NCBI GenBank assembly: GCA_004335635.1
Contig: QAXH01002381.1
Span: forward strand, 1-11,377
DNA length: 11,377 nt
Source: Chloromonas sp. AAM2
Taxonomy: Eukaryota; Chlorophyta; Chlorophyceae; Chlamydomonadales; Chlamydomonadaceae
Direction: 5' to 3'
The stretch's first letter is position 1. Every line of letters starts with the position of its first letter. Shown piece by piece: positions 1 to 7,601 of the stretch. The translations under genes were made by a program, and so were the position numbers. The notes beneath the pieces were generated by a model. It made no database searches. It saw nothing but the letters and a program-made list of their open reading frames with translations, and was not told where the DNA came from.

Positions 1-39
<39 letters not shown>
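1..39. repeat. (CA)n dinucleotide microsatellite
   Basis: This is an uninterrupted CA run that begins at the window edge, so its true length is unknown. It lies about 230 nt upstream of a Prp3 exon and is probably intronic. Confidence 0.97.
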
Positions 40-41
<2 letters not shown>

Positions 42-269
42 TACACAATGAGCATGGGCTGTTGCAACACAGCTGGGCACTCCTGGAGTCGTGGCTTGCA
101 CATGCAACTGTGCAGAGTACTGTGCCTTGTGCTGAGCAGGGATGGTGCAGTCCAGACCAGCAGTCCACCGGGACATCATGCGTCCCTAAGGATAAGTCGC
201 TGTCAAGATTATGAGGGTCAACTGTTATAAAACAGCAACAACCTCCTCCTGAAACCCTGAACCCCACAG

Positions 270-1105
270 GCCACCAAGCGCTACGCCAAGCTGATGCTGC
301 GGCGCATTGACTGGGAGGAGCCGCCCCCGGACAAGGCAGGGGAGGAGGACGGTATGGACGAAGACCATGAGAAACCGCCCAACAGATGTGATCTGGTGAG
401 CACGTGGTGACAGAGTGACCTGCACGTCTCAGTGAGGAGCTGGGACGCATGGCATGTGCTGCACGACAGCACATGCACACGTGGGAGGGGTGTGGAGGAC
501 CGTGGTGTGCAGCAGCGGCAGCAGCAACAGCAGCAGCAGCAGCATGACATGGCGGTCGCAGAGCTGCCCAAAGCATTGCTTTGTACATGGAAACGACCAT
601 GATGCGTATGAACCATGATGGCATGTGTTGCATGTGCCTGTCCTCCTCCCGCCCAGGTGTGGCAGGGTCTGGTGAAGGAGGCTTCCTTCCAGGGATTCAA
701 GGTGGACAAGTGCAGGGCGGAGCAGGCGCAGCAGGTGCGACAGGCCGCGACAAGGGAGGGCACGGGGCGAATTGGGTGTGGTGGGGTGGGCCGGAGGTTC
801 GGAGCACAGGCTTGGTACCTTATTTGGCACCGAGGCAAATGCTGGGCTCAGGATTGGAGGGTGATGGTTCAGCGATGTTGCAGGGACGGAGACTACCGGA
901 GGCAGCCCAGAGTTCGCAAAACCACAGCATCGGACACATCAGTCATGAACCTGTGACGTCGATTCCCTTGCTGCGCACTACTCAGCCCTGTCTGTCTCCT
1001 TGCCTGCCTGTGCCGCAGATTCTGACGCAGCGGGATGTGCTGCACTATTGGCATGCGGCGCAGAACTTCATTCCCGGGGAATCAGTGGCCGTTGGGTTGG
1101 AATGA
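270..1105 (+). CDS. PRP3: U4/U6 small nuclear ribonucleoprotein Prp3, C-terminal exons (5' partial)
   Basis: These are the last three exons of Prp3, a U4/U6 snRNP (and tri-snRNP) component needed for spliceosome assembly in the nucleus. The exons are 270-395, 657-734 and 1019-1105, all joined in phase 0, and encode the final 96 residues. Acceptors CAG at 269, 656 and 1018 and donors GTGAGC at 396 and GTGCGA at 735 are visible. The opening residues ATKRYAKLMLRRIDWEE match the start of the Prp3 C-terminal domain (DUF1115). An acidic linker follows, then NRCDLVWQG, then a KCRAEQ segment and the diagnostic HYW near the end (LHYWHAAQ). The acidic linker with NxC-LVW and the HYW spacing match animal Prp3 as I remember it. 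Upstream exons (most of the roughly 500-700 residue protein) lie left of the window. The second donor, GTGCGA, is weak, but it gives the expected family length between the Cys and the HYW. The stop is TGA at 1103. Family assignment is confident; exact donor choice slightly less so. Confidence 0.9.
509..543. repeat. CAG/CAA/CGG trinucleotide repeat in Prp3 intron
   Basis: An imperfect (CAG)n run with single CGG and CAA interruptions lies inside the intron at 396-656. It creates long spurious reading frames (poly-Gln/Ser/Cys) in several frames, none of which are credible genes. Confidence 0.9.
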
Positions 1106-1141
1106 TGTGATCATGAAACGGAGGCAGGTGCTTGGCATCAG

Positions 1142-1213
1142 GGGGTGTACTGCAGCTGGGGTGTACTGCAGCTGGGGTGTACTGCAGCTGGCGTACTGAG
1201 GCTGGGGTGCTAC
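1142..1213. repeat. 16-bp tandem repeat in Prp3 3' UTR
   Basis: Three exact tandem copies of a 16-nt unit (GGGGTGTACTGCAGCT) occupy 1142-1189, followed by about 1.5 degenerate copies. The array starts 37 nt past the Prp3 stop codon and so should be transcribed in its 3' UTR. Confidence 0.93.
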
Positions 1214-1366
1214 AGTCAGGATCCTGCCAGTATCAAAGTTACGATGAAGCAGGCGTGCCCCTTGTTTTGGTGGCATGAAGGAGTGTTGCCTGCTGCCCAT
1301 GACAATGCCTAATTGCAAGGGCGTACAAGCGCTGCACTTATGTGACCAAAGCTGTATGACAGCAGT

Positions 1367-1371
1367 TGTAA
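1367..1371 (+). terminator. Candidate poly(A) signal TGTAA for Prp3
   Basis: This is the first TGTAA after the Prp3 stop, about 260 nt downstream. TGTAA is the usual poly(A) signal of chlamydomonadalean green algae, with cleavage normally some 10-20 nt further on. The position suits a 3' UTR, but a pentamer can occur by chance. Confidence 0.5.
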
Positions 1372-2148
1372 AAGACTGCTGATTTCCCAGCCAACCCCCA
1401 ATCCGTTCACTAAGCAGTCGCCCCGCATTCCGTGCCCCGCTTCTGGCACGTTCCATTATGCAGACGATTGATGCCTGAGAGGGGCAAGTCAGAGGCTTTT
1501 CTATGTCGTCCAGGCAGGGTAGAGACTTTGTATGCTTTGGCAGTTTGTCCTGTACCACCGTGCATGTCATATGCACTACCACACGTTGTGTTTTGCATGC
1601 GTGGTTGGCTGTATGGCTACGGGGCAAACCTGATGTAGACCCACTGGTGACCGTGCTGACTGTACTCTAACTCATACAATCGTATACCTTACTTTGCGTG
1701 CGTATACCTTGCATAGTGCGCATGTGGTGTAATGCAGCCACCAAGTGTTGTAGCAGCAGCCACTCAACATGGCCACTCCGTGACGGTAGAATCAATCTTA
1801 CTACCAGCTGTAGTGCAGCGGGCCTGTGACAAGTCTCGCATGAAAGTTGGTTTATATCAGCATAGCCGAAACCGCAAAACTGTATACTGTATAAACCTTA
1901 CAAGGCAGCCTCTGTGTTGCGTGGCTTGGCAGGAGGCATCGCTACTGACACGCCTGCCTGGCCCTCCGTCTCAACTGCCTTGTTGTCCTCGTCTGAGACT
2001 GCATGCGTGGCCTGCTGAGGACTGTCTATTCTTTGCTGTGACTGGCGAGGCACTGCAGCTCCTGTTGCTGCTGCCTTGTTAGCTAGGAGGTCCAATTCCC
2101 GAGTTACATCACTCGATCAAGACTTTGTGACAGCTTCAAGCCAGTTTT
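1372..2148. other. Intergenic stretch without a recognisable gene
   Basis: The stretch between the Prp3 3' UTR and the first dispersed-repeat copy shows no exon with clear protein similarity. A ten-base direct repeat CGTATACCTT occurs twice near 1681-1711. Several open frames of 60-116 codons exist on both strands, but they lack splice context and family resemblance. It may contain the pyrophosphatase promoter or 5' UTR. Confidence 0.5.
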
Positions 2149-2208
2149 CAGGTGGGCTCTCTGAATCCCCTCTACACAGTACTATGCGGTTTCGTGTAGG
2201 CTGATGTA
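2149..2208. repeat. Dispersed repeat, copy 1 (short)
   Basis: This is about 60 nt sharing the core GGTGGGCTCTCTGAATCC, then ACACAGTACTATGCGG, and the right-hand end GGCTGATGTA with the other copies. Left of 2149 the similarity stops abruptly, so this copy holds only the right part of the element. It is followed at once by an ATG (2209). Confidence 0.85.
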
Positions 2209-2257
2209 ATGTATGTATCGAAAGTTGTTTTCGGTGGAGAAGGATTGCTTGAGACTG
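2209..2257 (+). other. Candidate first coding exon of the pyrophosphatase (weak)
   Basis: An ATG at 2209 opens 16 codons and one extra base before a good donor, GTGAGC, at 2258. Its phase (one base carried over) matches the two bases that open the exon at 2672, giving an in-frame join. Nothing else supports it: the peptide is not recognisable, and the ATG abuts repeat copy 1. An undetected exon elsewhere upstream is equally possible. Confidence 0.2.
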
Positions 2258-2375
2258 GTGAGCAACTGGGTCTACTAGTACATGCTTGCATGCGACATGG
2301 GTACCTTTCAATTAGCCTTCAGCGGTCGGTCCTTGGTGTTGGGTGTGCCATTATCTCAGCTTCAACAGGTGTTCT

Positions 2376-2466
2376 GAGGGGCTGGCCAATCTTCCTGTCA
2401 ACACACACCAGGGGTGTTGTGCTGGTGGGCTCTCTGAATCCCAGGCACCTGCTAGCCTGATGTAGC
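2376..2466. repeat. Dispersed repeat, copy 2 (diverged)
   Basis: A diverged copy carries GAGGGGCTGGCCAATC at its left, the core GGTGGGCTCTCTGAATCCC near 2424-2442, and the right end CTGATGTA at about 2458-2465. It lacks the ACACAGTACTATGCGG block, replaced by a shorter AGGCACCTG segment. Orientation is the same as in the other copies. Confidence 0.75.
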
Positions 2467-2618
2467 ATGCAAGTTCTGGTGATGCAGTGATTGGGACCTC
2501 TTGTGCTCAGTTCCTGGTCCTCAAAGTGTTGTGTTCTTGATGACGGCAGTCTAAAGCACTTTTCAACGAACTCCTCTCTGTTCTTCACCTTCACGGTGAC
2601 GTGCCTTCTCAACTCTGA

Positions 2619-2655
2619 CACACACGCACACCTACACACGCACACCTACACACGC
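2619..2655. repeat. CA-rich minisatellite beside a splice acceptor
   Basis: Two exact copies of the 14-nt unit CACACCTACACACG (2627-2640 and 2641-2654) follow a short CA run. The array ends 17 nt before the acceptor that opens the pyrophosphatase exon at 2672, so it takes the place of a normal polypyrimidine tract. Confidence 0.9.
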
Positions 2656-2671
2656 TTACCTATATCTGTAG

Positions 2672-3966
2672 GTAACCCTCCAAACGCGCCATCAGCAGCT
2701 CGTGCGAATAACGCTATTCCAGTCACTGAGCTTGGGCGCCAACTTGTTCAGCAGCCCATCGAAGATAACACTATGTCTTTGCACCGCGGAACAGCCAGTC
2801 ACCCATGGTGAGCTCCGAAGCAGCACTGGTCTTGTTGCATGCTCATTTAGCTTTCCTAGTGACTGGCAGGGTCTGAAGCCGTACACTTGCAAACGCATGC
2901 TTGCAGGCACGACCTGGCTCCCGGCGACGACGCCCCGGAGATGGTGAACGTGGTGATTGAGATCCCGCGTGGCTCAAAAGTCAAGTACGAGCTTGACAAG
3001 GAGTCTGGTCTGTGCTTCGTTGACCGCATTTTGTCAACATCGGTGGTCTACCCTCACAACTATGGCTTTGTGCCCAAGACTCTGTGCGAGGATGGCGACG
3101 CCATTGACGCGCTAGTCCTCATGCAAGAACCTGTCACCCCCATGTGCTTCCTGCGAGCACGGCCCATCGGCGTCATGTCAATGGTGGACCAGGGCGAACG
3201 CGATGACAAGATCATCGCTGTGCATGCTGACGATCCGCAATACAAGGATTTCACGGACATTTTTCAGCTACCTCCTGACAGATTGACAGAAATGAAGCGG
3301 TGAGTTCAACATTCGCAGTGGACCACACTGGACGATGCGAACTTTTGTTCCAAGCGTTACTCATCATCGCGTTGCTGGGCCCTGGTATCTCATCAGGCTG
3401 TATTGTGAGTTGATTTTGAAAACCACACTCGTGCTAATCGTGCTAATAAGAGCAAGCAACGGAGTCCATGAGAAGCACGGAACGAGGCCGTGCATTTGAT
3501 TTTGACCTATGGTATGCTCTTGCGTGCACAGGTTCTTTGAGGAGTACAAAAACAAGGAGGTGGTGGTTGATGAGTTTGCTGGGCCTGAGGCTGCCAAGAA
3601 GTCAGTCAAGCATTCCCTGGTAGGTGGTCCAGGACGACCTCCATTGGCCAGCCAACCATACTCAGCATGCACTTCAGCATCTGCTCGGCGTTGGCATTGC
3701 ATTCATCACTCCATTAACCTGCTATTAACCAGAGCTCGGCATCGCAACCGCCTTGCATCTCAACTGGCTCTGCATGTGCTAGGACAGTGCATAAGACACC
3801 ATCATATCCTGACTTCCGAAGCATGCGACACCAGGAGCAGGCCATTGCAATAGTCTGGCACTGTCCCTCAGTGCATGTGCCCCATGCGTCGTCATGTGCC
3901 GCCATGTGCGTGCAGGGCTTGTACCAGGAGCAGTACGTGGCCCCCAAGCTGCGCAACCAGGATTGA
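2672..3966 (+). CDS. PPA: Soluble inorganic pyrophosphatase, family I (N-terminus unresolved)
   Basis: This enzyme hydrolyses pyrophosphate to two phosphates, pulling biosynthetic reactions forward; it needs Mg2+. Four exons (2672-2807, 2907-3299, 3532-3619, 3916-3966) join in phase to 221 residues, close to the usual 210-220 of plant soluble enzymes. Two joins split a codon: TG|G gives Trp in HPWHDL, and CG|G gives Arg before FFEEYK. Visible active-site features are the Lys and Glu of [10 protein letters not shown], Arg of [15 protein letters not shown], the metal-binding aspartates of [20 protein letters not shown], and Tyr-Lys of FFEEYKNKE. The last exon, [16 protein letters not shown], ends at TGA 3964. 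The four introns' borders are GT/AG. The leading residues ([20 protein letters not shown]) have no clear transit peptide, so location (cytosol or organelle) is undecided; the start codon lies in an upstream exon that I cannot fix. Confidence 0.95.
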
Positions 3967-4598
3967 AATGTGGAGTGGGAGGCGAAATCAGCAGTGATCT
4001 TTCCCACCTATCAGATTTAGGAGTGGGAACATTCATAGCCCACACGCCCTGAACCCAGCAACTGAGGATTGACAGATGAGAACTGCGGTGCAGGAAGCGG
4101 TTACCTCGGGAGTTGACTGATAGGCTATCACTGCAGTCATTTGTCACATTTCATTGAGTGCAGATGGCCAGTGTCGTTGAGAGAAACTCCTTTCCAATGT
4201 TGAGCGTTGCCAACACAAGCTTTCAGGAGGCTGTGCTGTCAGTTCATTGGGGCTGGCATGCCGGTGATGCACTGCGGCTGACCAGGTGCACTTTTCCTTG
4301 CGCACGTTTATGTTGATTTTGCTGCTGTTCTTCATGGCCTTCCGTTTGTGGGCTGCACAAGGCTACGCCAACGTGGCTGACGCCTTTCTTCATTTATCCA
4401 TTTTTACTCTGCATTCTCAATGAGCGTCTGTCGCCTCCTAGGCTGTTGCTTGCTTGTCCGCCGGAGTTGATGCACACACTGGTGTGTCCAGGCAGATTGC
4501 AAAGTCAAAGTTTATTCATCGACGTATCATCCCTGCCGTATCATTCAGGGATCTTGTATGAATCCCTGCCATGATCAGCGTTTTGGCTGAAGTTCAAA
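3967..4598 (+). other. Probable 3' UTR of the pyrophosphatase
   Basis: There is no TGTAA between the stop at 3964-3966 and 4599, so the transcript probably spans this 630-nt stretch; 3' UTRs of this length are ordinary in these algae. Near its end (4528-4551) a seven-base inverted repeat, ATCCCTG/CAGGGAT, could form a small hairpin. I see no coding signal. Confidence 0.5.
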
Positions 4599-4603
4599 TG
4601 TAA
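4599..4603 (+). terminator. Candidate poly(A) signal TGTAA for the pyrophosphatase
   Basis: This is the first TGTAA downstream of the stop, 633 nt away, in the context CAAATGTAACAAG. It fits the green-algal poly(A) signal; the assignment is positional. Confidence 0.5.
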
Positions 4604-4630
4604 CAAGCAAACTGAAGTGGTCAGCGCAAG

Positions 4631-4686
4631 GTCTCATCCGCAGGGTCTCATCCGCCACAGTCTCATCCGCCTCATCCGCATCCGCC
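4631..4686. repeat. Imperfect tandem repeat of TCTCATCCGC
   Basis: Three copies of GTCTCATCCGC-like units followed by shortened CTCATCCGC and ATCCGCC units are spaced 10-15 nt apart. The array begins directly after a direct repeat (4605-4629) whose partner lies beyond dispersed-repeat copy 3. Confidence 0.8.
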
Positions 4687-4730
4687 AGCGCACTTGTGTT
4701 GATGCATTGGCTGTAGTACTGGTGGAGTAC

Positions 4731-4853
4731 TTGTGCTTCGCGGGGACCGGCCAATCACCTTTTGTCACTGCATATACCGGTGGATGTGCAGGGCGGGCGG
4801 GCTCTCTGAATCCCCTTTACACAGTACTATGCGGTTTCGGCTAGGCTGATGTA
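4731..4853. repeat. Dispersed repeat, copy 3
   Basis: About 120 nt match the right-hand part of copies 4 and 5 closely: GTGCTTCG, GGGGACCGGCCAATCACC, ATATACCGGTGGATGTGCAG, the GGGCTCTCTGAATCCCC core, ACACAGTACTATGCGG and the end GGCTAGGCTGATGTA. The left-hand 100 nt of the long copies are missing or unrecognisable here. Confidence 0.9.
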
Positions 4854-5310
4854 AGCAAACGGTTTCATTTGAATTGGTCAGCGCAACAGATGCTGTCCTA
4901 GCACACCTTACAGATGATTTAGCTGTCACATGGACAGTGGTGCAGAGACAGTGACCGACAGTACTGGCTCGTACTGAATTTGTGAACTGTGAGCAGCATG
5001 CCATATCGCTGGAGATGCTGCCGCAATTGCTAACACGGTCAGCACGAGCAATCCACGAGAGCGAGGAATCCAAAATGACAGGTGACGCGCGAGCATCACA
5101 CTGACAACAGGTTGACCACTGTAACGCTCCCGTGTGACCTGTCACTTTGGTAGTATTTATGTTAATGTCCCTTAGCTGCTTCTTCACAGTATCTGACTAA
5201 ACAATATACTGGGCTCCATTGCCGTGAACACATCTTCTTGACGCTAACCGTGCTTAATTATGTGGGTAGACTGCTGACTCTTTCCGCTGACATAACTTGA
5301 TTTTTCTTCA
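4854..5310. other. Intergenic stretch, no gene recognised
   Basis: This AT-richer stretch lies between repeat copies 3 and 4. A 16-nt sequence at 4871-4886 nearly matches 4614-4629. An open frame on the minus strand (4765-5187) is mostly anonymous sequence joined to repeat copy 3, and I do not consider it a gene. Confidence 0.5.
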
Positions 5311-5314
5311 TCAA

Positions 5315-5530
5315 TTTCTTCTGCGTCCTTTTAAGTAGTGACGCTTTGCGAGGTGCGGCCCCTGGAACTCGGCGATGCGCGAGACCAGGCGGGTGAATGT
5401 GCTTTGAGGGGACCGGCCAATCACCTTTTGTCTCTGCATGTACCGGTGGATGTGTAGGACAGGTGGGCTCTCTGAATCCCACCGTACATGGGATTACACA
5501 GTACTGTGCGGTTCCGGCTAGGCTGATGTA
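5315..5530. repeat. Dispersed repeat, copy 4 (long, about 216 nt)
   Basis: This is the longest copy. Its left 109 nt (5315-5423) differ from copy 5 at only two positions. It has an 11-nt net expansion after the GAATCCC core (about 5478-5494) that forms an ATCCCA/TGGGAT inverted repeat and is absent from copies 1, 3 and 5. A perfect 12-bp palindrome, CACAGTACTGTG, follows. On the minus strand a frame of 60 codons runs from 5493 to a TGA at 5311-5313, which is where similarity to copy 5 ends. Confidence 0.92.
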
Positions 5531-6949
5531 ATGGCCTGTGTACATCTATGTACAACTCTATATAGCGCAAAGGAGCAGGCAGGAAACATGGCTGGACACG
5601 CTTGGTCTCAGCGGCTTGATAGGTAAGGAGGGACTAGGCAATGGGACACACGTCGTTGCGTGCTGCCACTTGGGAATAGGTTGCATATCACGCCATAGCT
5701 CTGTTACAGTGTCACAACACATCATGAGGTGTCCGCTACATGCTAGTGGTTAAATAATGTAGAATTATTAGCCCAAACATTGAAGCTAATCAGGAGACCC
5801 GCCGTTTGAAGGTCAGTTCAGTCGCCACATGCTTTCTCTGGTGTTGTGCAATCGTGACCAACAGTGCTTAGATGTCATTCTAAGACAGCAAGGCGGACAA
5901 GGAGGGAGCCACGTGGCTTGGCATAGGAAATTGAACGTAAGAAAACAGGCGACAAAAAACTGACTCTACTCGCAGAGCGACCGTCACTGCTTCCTGTCCG
6001 AGTGCCGACCGCTGTAATGTGCCCTGCTATCTCACTCCATGCTTGATCAGGAATCGACAACCATGGGTGATACAAAAGTGGGGCAACCATGCACCGGATG
6101 TAAACGTGTCAATGCTATGTCAATGCGGACCAATGCATCAAGCCATGTACAGCAGGAGAGCTGACAAGAGACTTGGAGCTATTGTGTACTCAGACATGCA
6201 CACCCATGAATCCAGATGAAGAGTAACTGAGGCACGTTGGCCAGCTGTGCTTTCCTAAAACAGGGAACATGAGGTCAGCAAAGCTAAGGTTCCTTGAACA
6301 AACAGTGTGCAATTCAGTGTCTGCTATGTACTTTGTGAGTTTCTAGGTCAGGTCTCCTGATGGACCTTTCTCCTCTCGCCCTGACATCTGCAACCGTCCA
6401 TGACCACATGCCACATGCCACCACGTGCATGATCACGTGCCTGCCGCACGAGGAAATGACAGCTGCCTTGCCATCACAATCAGTAACTTAACCTCTACAC
6501 AAAGTGCTGAGTAAAGTCGACGGATACATCCCAAAATGGCAGTAACAACCTTTCCGGCAGTGCGAGTGTTATCCTGAGAGAGAAAGTGCATTACCTCAGC
6601 AGCATCCTGATCCGTGTAATCACAGAACGAACAACGGTTTGTGAGTCTCACTTTCCTCACCCACACAGAATGGCATGTCACGAATCACACCCAATGGTGC
6701 TACCAGAAGCCCAAGATAATCCCCAACGCCGCTGTCCAATGGATTCTCCCTATCAAGGTGGTTCCTTCGAACCAACCAACCAACCAACCAGCCTGAGCAG
6801 CAGTACAACTTGTGCTTAGGCTTTTTTTGTGTGTGTTCCAGTTGTGCCCTAACCCTAAACCCTTTTTATCCTGCTGTCACGCCTGGATCTGGCCTGGTCT
6901 CAGTTGCATAACTCGCTAAGGTACTAGCGCCATCACTCAAGGCTTTTAG
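5531..6949. other. Long intergenic stretch between convergent genes, no gene recognised
   Basis: About 1.4 kb between repeat copies 4 and 5 shows no clear exon. Small features seen are two CACGTG hexamers (6422-6427, 6434-6439), a tetranucleotide (ACCA)n run at 6771-6790, and a 16-nt telomere-like string CCCTAACCCTAAACCC at 6847-6862. A minus-strand stretch near 6500-6680 reads as a plausible peptide but has no family match that I recognise. Confidence 0.5.
6771..6790. repeat. (ACCA)n tetranucleotide microsatellite
   Basis: Five uninterrupted ACCA units. No functional context is visible. Confidence 0.9.
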
Positions 6950-7149
6950 TTTCTTCTGCGTCCTTTCAAGTAGTGACGCTTTGCGAGGTGCGGCCCCTGG
7001 AACTCGGCGATGCGCGAGACCAGGCGGGTGAATGTGCTTCGAGGGGACCGGCCAATCATTCTGTCACTGCATATACCGGTGGATGTGCAGGGCGGGTGGG
7101 CTCTCTGAATCCCCTTTACACAGTACTATGCGCTTTCGGCTAGGCTGAT
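6950..7149. repeat. Dispersed repeat, copy 5 (long, about 200 nt)
   Basis: Nearly full-length copy with the left block (6950-7058) 107/109 identical to copy 4. It ends GGCTAGGCTGATA instead of GATGTA. The minus strand keeps the same reading frame as copy 4 through 37 codons to a stop, TAA at 6946-6948. It also carries TGTAA on the minus strand (7120-7116), the first such signal after the esterase-like gene. Confidence 0.92.
7116..7120 (-). terminator. Candidate poly(A) signal TGTAA for the esterase-like gene, inside repeat copy 5
   Basis: Read on the minus strand this is the first TGTAA after the stop codon at 7604-7602, about 480 nt downstream, and it belongs to repeat copy 5. If used, the repeat supplies the 3' end of the gene's transcript. 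Position is the only evidence. Confidence 0.4.
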
Positions 7150-7601
7150 AACTATCCTATTGCTCTCCTGCCTCCTGCCGGCTCTTGTGCCACGCCGGGC
7201 CTTTCGACCATACCCCTGCTCCAGCCTACAGCACTCACATGCCCGTCAGAGGCCGCATGCAAATGCATTGAACCACCCAGCAAGCATTCTAGGGACACCG
7301 CAGCTGAGGCTGCATTGCCCCAGGACAAAGGGGGGCCCTGGCACGACACCCAGGCACTCACAAGTAGCCTGAGCACCCAACCGGTGGGACACCACTCCTG
7401 CCCTCACTTTTGTGCTGTCTAGCGTTGCCAGTCGCTGTCAGCAGCGGCGAACGCGGCACAGCCCCATACCCACACACTGATGCAAGTGGTGCCCAAACTA
7501 AGTGACACAAAATATGTGTCTGGGGCTCAAACTAGACGCCTCTGGCTTCCCAGCTCCCTGGCGGGGCATCCAAGTGGCTGGCATTGCCCCACGCCTTCGT
7601 A
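7150..7601 (-). other. Probable 3' UTR of the esterase-like gene
   Basis: This 450-nt stretch lies downstream (minus strand) of the esterase-like stop codon and contains no TGTAA on the minus strand. I see no exon or repeat in it. Confidence 0.45.

Noticed and set aside
581..1105. Long plus-strand open frame across the Prp3 exons and introns
   Set aside because: It only reads through introns; the true coding parts are the short segments 657-734 and 1019-1105 joined by GT/AG splicing, which restore the Prp3 domain.
1082..1627. 181-codon minus-strand open frame
   Set aside because: It overlaps the Prp3 last exon and the 16-bp tandem repeat, shows no recognisable domain, and has low-complexity repeats created by the array.
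1898..2095. 65-codon minus-strand frame with plausible composition (Gln/Ala/Glu rich)
   Set aside because: No family resemblance, no convincing splice context and no conserved neighbour; not enough to call a gene.
4801..4815. Possible tRNA-type B box (CTCTGAATCC) in the dispersed repeat, which would make it a SINE
   Set aside because: Only about 7 of 10 positions fit the GTTCGAATCC consensus, and no convincing A box lies at the right distance.
5875..6090. 71-codon minus-strand open frame
   Set aside because: No recognisable motif, no splice context, and a length expected by chance in this composition.
6847..6862. Telomere-like CCCTAACCCTAAACCC
   Set aside because: Only about two units and an irregular period; far too short to claim an interstitial telomere, and it can occur by chance.
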